NCBI GenBank assembly: GCA_025617745.1
Contig: CM046853.1
Coordinates: 34,728,625-34,792,624, forward strand
From: Heliocidaris erythrogramma
Lineage: Eukaryota; Echinodermata; Echinoidea; Camarodonta; Echinometridae
Direction: 5' to 3'
Length of the DNA: 64,000 nt
Part shown: piece after piece, positions 27,681 through 40,614 of the stretch
Position numbering within the stretch: position 1 is the first letter of the stretch
How the letters are laid out: every line of letters begins with the position of its first letter
Notes under the pieces: model-generated
The model's database searches: none
What the model saw: only the letters and a program-made list of their open reading frames with translations
Told to the model about the DNA's origin: nothing
Translations under genes and position numbers: made by a program

Positions 27681-29609
27681 TGTCTTATTCTCAGTGTGTT
27701 CCTTTTCCTGTGTGTCTGAATGTTTATAGTCGTCTAGAACGTGTACAGTAATAGCATTAACCAGAGCCGACAAGGTTTATTTTTTCAAATGTCATCAAAG
27801 CATCGAAAAGGATTATTCAGAAGGGCAGACCAGTCCATGGGGTAGAGAATGATTACTTTAAGCGTTTAGTTGCAAGGAAGCGTGAAATAACAACTAATGG
27901 GGTGATTGGAGACAGATTCTTGTCTTCTTGTACTTAAATATATATTACTAACGATGTATGTGCATGAAGCTATGTGGCGTGAATACAACAAACTGCGCAT
28001 ACGTATAGAGGATAGTTTCAAATATGTCATCTGAAGTAGGTCACTAATAAATACTGCCCTCTTATCCAAAATAGTATTTTCATATCTTAGAATGATAAAA
28101 GACTTTAAACGAGTGGAAAACGGCGTCTTTGCGCGTTTACAGAGTTTGTAAAGTTTATCTTATTATAGAGAATATCTATTTCAGATAATATATTTGATTG
28201 CCATGCCTTGATTGTTTTTTTTAAATATTCATTCCAGTGTCCTTGTACCGAACACTTCATTCACGGTTTTCGTTACAATATACCCTAATACCCGTAAGAT
28301 GAATAGTTCTTTTTTCCAAGAATTGAATTATATCGCTGGAGGTAAGACGTCAAGAGTGTATTTGTCTCATAAAGCCATCACAACTTCGTCTTGTCGGAGG
28401 CACAATTACGATGCTGATTTGAAATATACGGATTCATTGCATCTCCACCCACCTCTGTGCTAGGAATTGTAATCTTGCTATCAATAACATATGCCAATTA
28501 TTGTCTGTAATATAAGTATTGTGGTGTAGGAAACCTGGTGCCTTATCAAAACGGATGATAAATCCAAGCAGAGAACTGATCGTGACATATGCATTCATGA
28601 AATCAACTCCATAAATCGCATTAAAAGCATGTCCTTTGCATGGGGGATTACATCTAAAAGCGGGTTTGTAGGTGCGGGTGAAATCTGATTGTTCCAAATG
28701 ATACCACTGTATCAAAATTATATTTATTTGAATTTAATTGTGGTATGCATGATTCTCGGTTGATTGAGGGTGCACTATTGTCCTTTTTCTATAACATATT
28801 TTTTCGAAGGTTTCATATAGTTGTTCTTGTTGGCGTCAAATGTTCAGAAATCTATTTAAACAAATGAGATAGACAATATTTATTCGACATCAAGAGAGCT
28901 AGGCAGTTTTGAAATGCGATTTTTCCTAGGCTCTTACAGAAACCAACATTGTATTCCTAAAATCTTATTCTAGGATCCATTTTCTTCAGGATCTAGACTC
29001 TATTGAACTAAATTTGGCATTTCCAAATGTTTATACATTAGGGAGCAAGATGTTATTCCATTGCTTTGACTTTCTAGTGAATCGAACCACACAACCTATT
29101 AACTACCTATATTTTGCGACATAATACTTTGACAAAAAGCCATTAAAGGTAATATTGTTATACGTCAAAGAAAAGTAAACCCACGCACCGAAACCACAGA
29201 CATTAAATCATTACTTAACTTTAATCTGCGGATATGAAATAAATACAATACGGTTCTGCAAAACGTTTTTAAGAGGAAAAGCCGAACAAATGGACAAATG
29301 ATCTGTGCAGGAATCTGCGAGATAAGTAGTTATCATTATTATTTGATTGTCCATATTCATTATATGAGAGACCTTGTTCAAAGCGGCAAATTTGCTAAAT
29401 TACGTTTGAGAGCAGTATGAAATTTCGTTATTTGCCCCCAAAAGGCAGTAAACAGATACAATATCGGAGGTTCAAGGTACAGATATACGAATTTAAATAC
29501 ATAAAGATTTACAAATACAATTACAATCCTCTGTGCATGAAAAAATTCATTCTTTCGAGGACGCAATCCATCCGAAATCATTCAAAATTTAAAATATTGT
29601 CCCCCAGAT
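27681..29609. other. No gene recognised
   Basis: Contains minus-strand frames 27866-28069 and 28434-28715 without recognisable features. No repeat terminus seen. Confidence 0.5.
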
Positions 29610-29835
29610 CTTAGAAAATGTCAGTTACTAAAAAAATTCTCTTTTATATTTCTTTTATGGTGAGCATAATAACAGAGCATAATTTCTATATTTGTGCGAT
29701 AACAATAACTTGAGATAATTTTATATTTTGATTAACATTCTAATTTGAGAGAGAGAAAAAAGAGAATGTAAATTCTATTTCCTAATATTCATAACTGATC
29801 TTAAAAATGTTAAAGCTCTTTAAGATCATATATAT

Positions 29836-29882
<47 letters not shown>

Positions 29883-30830
29883 CAGTATTTTTTCTTTTAT
29901 AACAGAGCTTAATTTTTATATTTGTGCGATAACAATAACTTGAGATAAATTTATATTTTGATTAACATTCTAATTTGAGAGAGAGAAAAAAAGAGAATGT
30001 AAATTCGATTTCCTAATATTCATAACTGATCTTAAAAATGTTAAAGCTCTTTAAGATCATATATATTAAATATATATATATATATAATATACAGTATTTT
30101 TTTCTTTTATAACAGAGCGTAATTTCTATATTTGTGCGATAACAATAACTTGAGATAATTTTATATTTTGATTAACATTATAATTTGAGAGAAAAGAAAA
30201 GAGAATGTAAATTCTATTTCCTAATATTCATAACTGATCTTAAGGGTGTTAAAGCTCGTTAAGATCATATATATATATATATATATATATAATAAACATT
30301 ATATAATGCATTTATATTCACGACGGCATTCCCAATTAAGAACAAACTTATAACTGTCTTGGAATTCGATTGAAATATCGATTGAAGTTCCGAGTCTTGA
30401 AAATCGAACAGTGTTATTAAAAAAAAATTCTTCAATCTTTCTTTTGTGGTGATCATAATAACAGAGCACACTTTATATAATATTTAGGTGATAACACTGA
30501 TTTCAGATATTTTGATATTTTGATTTCCATTCACATTTGAAAGAAGAAAACAGTGTTAAAAGAAAATGCAAATTTTATTTGCTAATATTCATAACTGATC
30601 TTAAAGATGTTAAAGATCTTTAATATCATATTTATTGTAAGAAATGTTCCTCGAACGCATGAAAATAAATGTACTAAATAAATATGTGTATAATATATAC
30701 AATACATTTATTTTCATGAGGGCATTCCCAATTAAGAACAAACTTATAACTGTCTTGGAATTTGATTGAAATATCGATTGTAGTTCCAAGAAAACAGGCA
30801 TTGTTGACAAAATGTAGTTCCAGGTGAGAT
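29610..30830. repeat. Composite A-A-A-B-A-B tandem array
   Basis: Unit A (from AACAGAGC...TTTGTGCGATAACAATAACT to an AT-dinucleotide tail) starts its anchor at 29671, 29901, 30111 and, more diverged, 30460. Unit B (contains GGCATTCCCAATTAAGAAC and TGTCTTGGAATT) follows at about 30325-30415 and 30720-30795. Spacings of 230, 210 and 349 bp fit an ancestral A+B unit of about 350 bp in which A was later amplified alone. Each of A1-A3 ends in an (AT)n run of different length. Anchors share a TTAAAAATGTTAAAGCTC block. No coding capacity. Confidence 0.8.
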
Positions 30831-30987
30831 ATTCTAAAAAATATGTTATCGAATGAAAAATGTCTGTGTTGGAAAAAAAATTAAACCATTCAGATTAAAG
30901 CCTTTGGCAATAATTAGGCAACTGTAAAATAGGGCACCATGTGCTATATAGTATACAGAGAATTGCAAAACTCTTCAGAAAACCAAA

Positions 30988-31064
30988 TGACGTCAGTTTC
31001 CACAGTTCCGTGACGTCACGTTACCTTTCTTTCATGCAGGAAGCTGACTTTCGAGATGACGTCA
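30988..31064. promoter_or_regulatory. Cluster of three CRE palindromes
   Basis: Three exact TGACGTCA sites at 30988-30995, 31011-31018 and 31057-31064, the full consensus for CREB/ATF-type bZIP dimers. One exact site is expected about once per 65 kb, so three in 77 bp is unlikely by chance. A CTTCCGG (ETS-like) sequence follows at about 31075 and a 13-base G run at 31088-31100. No neighbouring gene was identified, so the regulatory role is inferred. Confidence 0.45.
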
Positions 31065-31100
31065 ATATGTTCTTCTTCCGGTTAGGAGGGGGGGGGGGGG

Positions 31101-31787
31101 ATTTGGATATTGTTGATATATTGATTTTTGCATTTATCGATTTTGCAAACCTTCCAGAAAAGAGGCCAGTGTAAATGCGGATCCATCCAATCAGGTACTT
31201 TCGAAGTAGGCTATATCGAGTATTTAAATATCTTTAAGTCTACACTGCAATTTTGGTTGAAAAACAATGAAACTCAGTTATCTACAGTATAATGATTTAT
31301 ATTCGAACATAACACACAAGCCATAGCTTTATATATTTGTTGCAGTAAACCTAATAATCAACATTTGTTAAAAAGACATATTTTCATAAAGTAACAGGAA
31401 AATATCAAGTCATGGCACTGTTGAATATTTTAGATCAACACTCCACGATTTCTGGAGAGTATCCCCTTCCATCTTTTGAGTCAAATAGATTTAACACAAA
31501 CATAAATCACAATGAACGAAGCTATAGCCATTAATTCGGCAGTTTGTATAAAGTTATTGGTTTCCCTTCCTCCTACAAATATATAAAATGTGAAAATTAG
31601 CCGAAGGCTTGTTTAATGATGTTTAATGCATTAGGTAAAGTTTGATCATGTACAATATTTGGAGTGACAGTTTGATCGAACGATATCTATTATCATCTTG
31701 CCTTTATTATAATTATGATGGCATATTAAATCATTATAATTTTTATTGCACGTATGTTATAGAATAATGATCCTTGGATGCTGAATA
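31101..31787. other. No feature recognised
   Basis: AT-rich sequence between the CRE cluster and the hAT-type MITE. Nothing seen. Confidence 0.45.
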
Positions 31788-31795
31788 CTTGTATT

Positions 31796-32043
31796 CGGGT
31801 CCGCTCGCTATTCATAAGGACCGCTATTCATAGAAAACTGCTATCCATTTAACACGCGTTATGAATAGCGGTCCTTATGAATAGTTATGAATAGTGGTCC
31901 TTATGAATAGCGAGGTAATTTGTCTATGGTTTGCTCGCTATTATGAAGGACCGCTATTCATTTAGTCACGCGTTATGGATAGCGGTCCTTATGAATAAGT
32001 GGTACTTATGAATAGCGGTCCTTATGACTAGCGAGGTTACCCC
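31796..32043 (-). mobile_element. hAT-type MITE, copy 1
   Basis: 248 bp element flanked by an exact 8 bp direct repeat CTTGTATT (31788-31795 and 32044-32051), the duplication size made by hAT transposases. The right end is the inverted form of the left end of copy 2 at 37753. The body is largely reiterations of GAATAGCGGTCCTTAT in both directions, with an internal ACGCGT in each half. Non-coding. Confidence 0.88.
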
Positions 32044-32051
32044 CTTGTATT

Positions 32052-34325
32052 ACCTGCCTTATGCAGTACTTGAGATATTAAAGCTGTCGGATCTAGCACT
32101 ATTTTTTATTTTACTTTTTCTTACTTTACTTGGATTATACTTCTTATAACGGCAAAATTGCATTGTTTTATTCAACAGATACTCAACCCTTTCAAGACAG
32201 GAATTATTTAAAGGATTCGGTAACTTTGTGGAGGCTTGATTTAATAAATTGTTGAATTTTGATATCTGTCATGTATAATGATGTTCAGAAGGATGAATAA
32301 ATAGCCAGGCATAGAAAGGAGACAATTTACGAAAGCGAATGGTCATACGCTTTAGTCTAACACTGAGTCTATGGGGGAAAATGAGTCTGGCATTTCCGGT
32401 CACTTGCATATCTTCACTTGCATATCTTCACTTTTGTGAAGGAAATGATGACTTTGAAGTGCTTTTTTCCCCGTGGGCTTCATTTTTACACCATATTACA
32501 TACACTGATAGCATGTAAGGCCAGGCAGCTCATATTTCATCAAACCTCTACAAAGTTACCTAATCACTTTAAGTGTTAAATCGATCACTTGTTCTTCAAA
32601 TTGGCAACCATACAACATTTATTTTAGTGCTACATAGTTATAATACGGTGTAATGTCTTGGAAAACAGAATATATGGTTTAAGAATTTTGTCCAAAAGTT
32701 GAAAAGACTGCCAATTGTGATTTTAAAAAATGATTTTGAACTTCTCAGTGTATTGTTAATTTAAGGATTTTCAGGCTTATTCTTCTGTTTAAAATTCCTG
32801 CCATCAAACGCAATTTGGTCATGCAACAAAATGGACATTGTATGTGCAGAGATTTTTGCACTTTCTACTCATGCATCTGTTAGATTTTTAGAGCTCTGCA
32901 ACAAAGGTTATTGAGCCAAATGTGGTTAATTGTCTTGAAAAGTTTAAGTGAGTATTGACGGATAAATGTTAATTTAACGTGCATGAAATAATCCAGCTTA
33001 TAGAGCCATAGGATAACGATAGGTACATAGAATGGGACGCGATACTTGACTCATGAATTGAACTGTGCACAATTTTGACTGACAAAATACACGAGGGAGG
33101 GAAGCAGTGGTGCATCGGGGACAGGTCTTGTCACAACTCGATGTAAGCACATCTTCCTCCGTCGGAATCATCTTCCATCATTTAATGTCCTCGATGAATA
33201 ATGGAAGATGCGATTCAACATGGCCTCGGGCCAGAATTTAATTCTCCTCCCAAGCGATTTTATGCTTAAATATTATCCTTCACCATTCCCGACGTAATAT
33301 ATATTAGGAGTTATACTTTTCATTTAAATATGACTGTAAACTTTGCAGTATGTTTTTCTTTTAAGAAAAGAGAGAGACATACATCGGGTATTTCAAAAAT
33401 GGTCCCGTCACTTCCTCACGTAACTCAGTGTCTTGTGCCGAGAGACAACATTACCATATTGTTTTTCAATGTCAGAATGAATACAACACGACCTTTATAG
33501 ACGACAAGCTGCAGACATTGTTCTCAGGGAATCAAGATTACGTCTCTATATTATTACATCATGAATTAATCTTTTTAATGAATATCGATGAATTTTGAAT
33601 GTCATGAGCTATAATCACCAAAATGATTTCTGCTGTCATGTCATCACGGCCATAATACCCGTCAAACAGTAGGTATATCTTTTAGAAATCTATTATAACT
33701 GTAAGATTTAATTGCTTCCAGTAGCCATGACACACTTGCTTAGAGTTCAGTCCACATTTACCAAACGAAAACCAATAAACGCCCCTTCTAGATGGGGATG
33801 GGTGTAGGGGTTGGCAGTTCAAATTAAATGAGATGGCAAATTATAGATCCAAGCTAATTCTTCCTTGCCTCATAAACATTTTAAAGATGTACTAGTCATC
33901 CATGCATAGAAAAGAATTTTTACTAACCGCAACATATTTAACAATCCCAAAACGTCATCAACATCTTTTTGTGTGTGTTGAATACGAAATAGATTAAAAC
34001 ATATTAGCCAGTCCTACTCGTTAGGATTGTGTGAGTTGGTCTAGTAATCATGTATCTGGTCTGCTAATAATAAATGACCGAGGTCCGAAGCCAAATCATT
34101 TCTTTCAGATGATGCCATGGAGTACGTGACTGATACGCGTTTCTTAACACCAAACACACGCAATGTCACCCTCATCCACAACCACACACAGCCACACACG
34201 CCCACACTCTCACCCCCGCACACCCACAATCTCGTCACAAATCGACAGCCCACATATGTCTTTGAAGTATTTTCTACTAAAATGGTAATTAGTCCTACCA
34301 GGACCCCAAATATCTGTTTAGAGAT
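32052..34325. other. No gene recognised
   Basis: A direct duplication of CACTTGCATATCTT occurs near 32401-32430 and a CA/CCC-rich tract at about 34150-34225. No exon could be supported. The frames at 34041-34364 come from the CA-rich tract. Confidence 0.45.
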
Positions 34326-34553
34326 GTTGTGATGCAATGGATTAGTCATTGGACTGTGGACCACAAGGTAAGGGGTTGAATCCCTGCCCCAGCAATTACG
34401 ATCTTTGGCAAGACATTAATCTACAATTTGCCACACTCTACCCAGGCGATGTAAATAGGTACCTGCACTGTGCGCTGATAACGCGGGGTAATAAATGTGT
34501 CATAATGTGATATTCGCTAAACAAGAACGGAACATTATTATTCATCATTATGT
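34326..34553 (+). repeat. tRNA-derived SINE (His-like head)
   Basis: The head resembles a tRNA: an A-box-like TGGATTAGTCATTGG, an anticodon arm GGACTGTGGACCACAAG with GTG (His) in the loop position, then a B-box-like GGGGTTGAATCCC. The B box lacks one base against GGTTCGAATCC, so polymerase III activity is doubtful. The body continues AAGACATTAATCTACAATTT, CCACACTCTACCCAGG and GGTACCTGC. It ends in ATTATTATTC-type sequence, as in SINEs of marine deuterostomes. It is not a functional tRNA gene. Confidence 0.7.
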
Positions 34554-34737
34554 ACCTCATGCATAAACCTTAGAAGTATAATTGATTAATATGTTGTCTT
34601 GGTGGACAGCTGACTGGACTCTCAATAGGTCTAGATGCAATTTCATTCAATGCGAAATATTCGTAATACCAACTATCTTCACCATCAATAGTGTTTTATA
34701 TAGATATATTAAGAGTTTATTTTTGAAAAGTAAGAAA

Positions 34738-34854
34738 GCAAATGCCCCTCTTGTCAACTTTTACAATATCAAGTTGTAGTCATGATCAGACAGCACCGTA
34801 AGGACTTTAATATTGCAAAACCCTCAGTAACTCCTAATGAAAATGGCCTTTAAT
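34738..34854 (+). repeat. Dispersed repeat, copy 1 of a pair
   Basis: Starts GCAAATGCCCCT and ends GAAAATGGCCTTTAAT. The order of short blocks (TTCAAC-like, TGATCA, CAGC, GTAA, TTGCAAAA, CTCC) is matched in the same orientation at 55793-55916. The copies are diverged, so this is an old family. No terminal inverted repeats seen. Confidence 0.4.
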
Positions 34855-36727
34855 CCATTGACCACTGAATTATCTAACTCCCATAGGCTTAATACAAGGG
34901 CCACCCGGTTCCCGTAGACAATGGGCTAAGATTTCCATAGATACTATCAAATATGACAAAAGTAAAATATGGATACGATAGTAATAAGCTTTGATGGACA
35001 CTCTATTATACCTAAAACTAATTTATAGGTATGCAACGAGCATGCTACCTACTAGACTAGGTTCTGATAAAAACAAGTATGTTTAATTCTCCTATTTTGC
35101 ATTATCGATTTGGTCTTATTGTAGTCCTGTCATTGTGATAATAAAAAATACTCTTTAAACAACCTAGGCCCGTTGACAATTCTCATTAATTAATTACTCT
35201 TTGAAAATCTGCGAGTAAAGGATGTTTTGGGGCTGAGATCTTATCCATTACGCATAATGACGCAAATAGTGCAGCAAACCAACTTCGATTGTGTTGGAAA
35301 CTGAAGGTCGGCCGTGATTATTTATGAATGTTGTGTTGCTTTGTGATTGGCTAGTTCCCGGAGAAGTCCATTGTTATATGGATGAAGCGTATTGTGGAAC
35401 TAACCTAAATATGGATTTAGCATGTTATGTTCTGTAACTAGATTTTTTTGTATTGGCAGATTTTTAAACATATATTTTTAACTTTCCCATGAGGAATTTC
35501 AACTTCCTTGACTTGTCTGTCACAGTGTATGTAGCTCCTGGAATTGAGTACATTCACGCGAAAAAGGGTGATAAAGGGATCATGGCTGAATTCTTCACAT
35601 GTAAATGCTAAGAAAGCTGTGTTTTTTTAATTACCAAACATATCATAACCAACACAATTCAAGAATAGCTCTGGCCACCAGATTAAACAATTGTTTCGAG
35701 TATGTGCGTAGAAGAAATGACACAATGAATGAACATAAGAAGCATATTTTTGTACCTCCAGTACCACCCGACTTATTGACGTATTCCTAAGATCAGAAGA
35801 TAGGTAAAATGACATCTGTTATCCATTTATTATTCCCACAATTTCTAGAATTAATTCATGAAATAAATAAAACCATAAAACAGAGCTTCGTCTGTGAGAA
35901 ATTATATTTCTACATTTTATAAATTGTATATGGTAACATCGAATAGTTACTGAGTGGACCTGCCTTACAGTAGAAAACATCAATTGAACAAATGCTTTTT
36001 GTGGGTTCTCAGACCATATGGGAACCTAATTTAAGGGTTTTTAGAAGAAGTTAGGAAAGAGAGAATAGGATATGAGGAGAAAGAATTGAAAAAAAAATCA
36101 GAAATTTTGTCGGTGTTTAGGCCTTTAACAAAATACGACGAATATGAAAGTTGTAGACGGAAAGTGAAGGAAGGGCAGTAATGACAGCGAGCAACGAGAG
36201 AAGACTTGTATTGTTCCTAAATGAATAATGGAAGAAGGGCGTTTCGAAAAAGCCCAAAATGCGTCAAGACCGACACGCTTTCTTATCTAAAAAAATCATA
36301 AAGAAAGTCTTCAATACATCATGAAGATATAAATACGTTGTCATTTCCTGGACATCCTGCCGGGTTACTTACTTGATTCTGGGGTCATTTCAGTGATGGC
36401 ATATAACAACACCCAATTTTGTAATTGCGAAGAGAGCGTGGAAAATTATTTCGTAATAGGCTGTAGGGTATATCGTTTCTTGCAAATGTCATCTTTTATT
36501 TCCTTTTTTTTTTTCTTTGGAGGGATGAAACGTTGGACATGAAAATAATCGGTAGGCATACTGATCTAGGCCGTGCTTCAGAAGGACACTTAATGATAAG
36601 AAATTGCTGGGTACTTGGTATTTGACCTTTCATCCACTTTTATCTTGATCATAGTTTTACTCATAGTTCGGTTATTACATATTATTACATAACATTACAT
36701 ATTACACGATTACATATTTAACAACGG
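34855..36727. other. No gene recognised
   Basis: Frames at 35605-35815 on both strands show no features. Short TTACATATTACA repeats lie at about 36676-36715, just before the LINE. Confidence 0.45.
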
Positions 36728-38344
36728 GGGTTGTGCCTAATGCTATGAAAATAGCCAAAGTCATTCCTATATTCCAAACAAATGATTCATTTAAAGTCAG
36801 TAATCACTTTTAACAACTTTTTCAAAGATACGTGACAAAAATTATCCAGAAGAGACTAATCATATTCATGAATGACTTTGACATTTGTGCAGCATTTAAT
36901 ATGGCTTGAGAGTAAAAAAAACACAGCACGACACATGCTCTTTTAACTCTCTTTGAAAAAGTAACTAAAGCATATAATAACAACTCACACACAATTGGTA
37001 TATTCCTGGACCTCTCCAAGGCCTTCGACAAAATAGATCACATAATTCTTTTACATAGATTACATCATTAGGGAATTAGAGGCAAGGCCTTGGAGTGGTT
37101 CAGGAATTACCTTACAAACATAAGACAATTTGTCTGTATCAATAACTACGAATCTATAGTCATAAGGTTATCAACTCCAAGGTTCGATTCTCGGTCCCTT
37201 ACTTTTTATTATATACATTAACGACTTTTATAGATCATCTCATGTATTATCTTTTATATGACTCGCGGACGACTCAAATATTTTCTTTTCAGATCGAGAT
37301 CCACACCAGATAGTACAATTAGTTAGAAAGTGTAGCTAATTGGATTAGATCGAATAGACTTTCCTTGAATCTTGAAAAAAACAATTTTATGCTTTTCAGC
37401 AATACATCACATACTTTACCGGGGATTGTTATCATGAACGACTATTTCGTAAGCAAATTTTTTTAGGTGTGGCCATCTAAAATCAACTCTCATGGAAACC
37501 ACATATACATGACCTTTGCAAAAAAAGTATCAAAGAAATATTGCTATTTGGTATCAATAATAAACGAAAACATCTTTTCCCTTGCAAGACCACCCCCTAC
37601 ATTATACTGCATCCCTGTTTTATGTCTCTTAAACTATGGTATTCTTTTTAGGTTAACTGTATCAAAATCAACCTAAACAGGGTTTATCTTTTACAGGAAA
37701 GAATAATGAGAATGATTTTTAACAATAGTTACCGGGCACACACCAATTATTGGGGGTAACCTCGCTAATCATAAGGACCGCTATTCATAAGGACCGCTGT
37801 TCACAACGCGTGACTAAATGAATAGCGGTTTTATATGAATAGCGGTCATTCTAAATAGCGAACAAACCATAGACAAATTACCTTGCCATTCATAAGGACC
37901 TCCATTCATAAGGACCACAATTCATAACTGTTCATATGGACCGCTATTCACAACGCGTGTTAAATGGAAAGCGGTTTTCTATGAATAGCGGTCCTTATGA
38001 ATAGCAAGCGGACCCCAATTATTGTTCATTGAATGTAAGTCCCTAAGAATATAATTATGATTTATACTCCCTACAATCTTCAAAATTTTATGTATCAACT
38101 TAACAGAAATGACCTACCAAAAGCACTAGTGCAAATGTTTCTTTAAAACAATGAAATTCACAGATATCAAATCTCTTTCACCCTGCAGGTACAAAAAAGC
38201 TCGCTATACAAAAAACATTCATAGACTGGACCCCGACTTTGGAACTCACTGGACACGGCCTTGAAATAAACCCCAATATTTAACACATTTAAACTTAAAT
38301 ATAAATTGTCCTTGTTGGATATTTACAACAACCAAGAAAAGTAA
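36728..38344 (+). mobile_element. Decayed CR1/Jockey-like LINE, reverse transcriptase to 3' end
   Basis: A 5'-truncated, inactive non-LTR retrotransposon. Translated pieces in shifting frames give MKIAKVIPIF (start of the RT domain), then TIGIFLDLSKAFDKIDH (RT motif A) near 36993-37045, and RGKALEWFRNYLTN. A degraded PQGSILGPL-like block follows near 37172. LADDSNIF (catalytic motif C) at 37262-37285 lies in a different frame from motif A. After further RT thumb and C-terminal blocks (RIMRMIFNNSYRAHTN) the coding part ends KYKLSLLDIYNN and a TAA at 38342-38344. Several frameshifts and stops are present. A hAT-type MITE (37753-38016) interrupts it and is therefore younger. The 3' UTR may run on to about 38830. 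Clade assignment is by motif style only. Confidence 0.85.
37753..38016 (+). mobile_element. hAT-type MITE, copy 2 (inside the LINE)
   Basis: 264 bp element starting GGGGTAACCTCGCTA and ending TAGCAAGCGGACCCC, flanked by the exact 8 bp duplication AATTATTG (37745-37752 and 38017-38024). It is the reverse-orientation relative of 31796-32043. Internal repeats of ATAAGGACCGCTATTCA and two ACGCGT sites give it a multi-hairpin structure. Confidence 0.9.
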
Positions 38345-40614
38345 ATGTATACTCGAAGACTTAAACCAAATGTATTAGACGGCCTATTTCATCTTGGGTT
38401 CCCCTACCTCTTTCTATTCCTCCATCATTATTTTTAGTTATCACTGCCTCTTTATCTTTCCCCTGCATTGCTTGTTCACAACATTTTTTTTTTTCTCTCT
38501 CTCCCCAGTACTATTCACATCCCCCTTCTTTTTCCTCTCTCTCTCCCTCTCTCCATCTCCTTTTCCCCTCTCTTTTTAAAAACTTTTTAATAGTGCTCGG
38601 ACGTTTCATTCATTATTTTGAAATTTATGGACTGTAACTCTGTGAAATACAAGCCATGGTTTCTTAATAGACTCCTCCACTTATTTTTTCCTTAACAATT
38701 ATTGCAATGTTTACATTATACCAATTATCGCTTTATTAGTGTAAAGCATAACCAAGTCCATTGCATTATGATCTGTTATAGGTATGTGTCAATTTATTGT
38801 TATGTTCCTGTTATATAACATTACCTGTTTCCTGTTTCCATGTACGTCATCATCTCAAGAATAACAACGCTAAACAGAGAATAATGGAAAATCCACTTAT
38901 ATTGAATTTGTGAGACGTTATAGAGCAAGTGTCATGAGCGCCCAGCAAAGGCTGATACCTGCGCTATTCAAGAAGCCATAGAGTCATCATCATTACAAAT
39001 TCTGTTTATTTCATTTAATCAGACAATATTGTTCAGTGTAACTGAAAAGATGTTTAGTACTATAGAATCGGAAAATGGCGTTGAAGAGAGACATACTGAA
39101 GCTTTTCGTCTTGCACTCATCGGAATATACCGCAAGAATGAACAGAAAACCGAATCGAACAATATACCGGAAACTAAAGGGACAAAGCGCGCGAAATATT
39201 AGACAGATTTTGATTGGCTGCCTGAACATAACGGGAATTAGGCTTATTGCCAGCCGGTTTTGTGTATAGGTACAAGACTCGATTACCATTCATGCTATTT
39301 TGTGGTTCTTTTATCCTTCAACGTAATTGTATGCTACTTTTTATATCATTTGTTATGTTTTTGTCAGTGCATTATAAATTTGGGATGCACGGGAGATCGA
39401 GAGGGTGGGGAAATAACATGGATGAAATAAATATAAATACATAATTCTTCGTCACATCTTAACCCTTAACACAGCATACAAGAGGCAACAATGAAATATA
39501 CCTTCGACCTAAAAATGTTGCTGATATGAAGAGAAGAACTGATAAATATAGAGAAACAAAAGAAAACAGATATATCAAATGAGTATATTTCACCCCAATC
39601 CTCATGGTATATTGTTGGCTTTTTTTTTTTAGATAGCTGCATGGGGACAGCAGAAGCAAAAGGACAATCGAGAGTAAATACGAGAGAAAATAATGGGGGA
39701 AAGAGAGATAATCTTGTTTTAAATCTTAAAGACTATAGATGTACTGCGAGTGATGACTTCGGGAAGGGGTTTGTATAATGGCATATCGCTGTGATATCAT
39801 CTTATCCTGATAAGCGACAGTTTCGTTTAAACCATTATCGCTCGGATCAATTGACCTGATTCTTTCTTGCGATAGAACTAGCACTTTTAGGACAAAAAGT
39901 CACCTTAAAGATCGTAGTATACACTGCGGGTTTCTTTAGCGTATAGAGACTCCAATATTTTGTTATTTAATGGTTTGGGTAAGTAGATCTAGATCGTTTC
40001 TTAACCCTACAGAGGTTTCATCCGTTTGTTGATGTGTTTTTTTTTCATGCATAACTTACCCGAAACAGAACGTTGCTTTGAAATACACTATAAAGCTATA
40101 ATAACTACAAATACACTCAAGCTCAGGAACCAATTTTGTTTTTTTCATGCCGTAAATCTTACCAGCTTATTGATTGGAATCCTCCTAGAAGTTCACAGCT
40201 ATAGCCCAATCCATTTGATTATTACAATTTCGTTGACCCCCCTATGGAAAATTATTATCTTTAGATTAAGGTAGAAGATATGTATTCATAGAGTTATCTC
40301 TTTAATAAGGTCCTTCATTACTCAACCTAGAAAAAATAATTGAAGTTTACTTCGTTTCTAATACATTCATGAGATAGGAAATGAAATGATCAATGGGTAT
40401 TAGAAACTAGATAATATTCGTGCCAAAATGACAATACCGACTTGAAATGTAATCTCGTCGTATTTCATGAATCTCTTTTCCGTATAAGCCAGTTCGCAAT
40501 TACAATATGCGCATGTGCAGATAAATGATTGACCTTTGTACACTGTCATTTTGTGCGCACCACGATGCGCACCATGCGCACACCAGTATGATTTTACTTG
40601 TTTAACAAGTAGCA
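38345..40614. other. LINE 3' region then featureless sequence
   Basis: A T- and CT-rich tract at about 38480-38575 and sequence to about 38830 may be LINE 3' UTR. Beyond that no exon is supported. Overlapping frames at 39011-39289 on the two strands are unrecognised. GCGCACC-type repeats near 40555-40585 precede the next element. Confidence 0.4.

Noticed and set aside
29610-30830. CRISPR-like or centromeric satellite array
   Set aside because: There are few units, they are unequal, and the A/B structure and AT tails are not regular. No short direct repeats with unique spacers.
37172-37190. Perfect tRNA B-box-like GGTTCGATTCTCGG
   Set aside because: It falls in the LINE at the position of the conserved PQGSILGPL motif, and no tRNA fold surrounds it.
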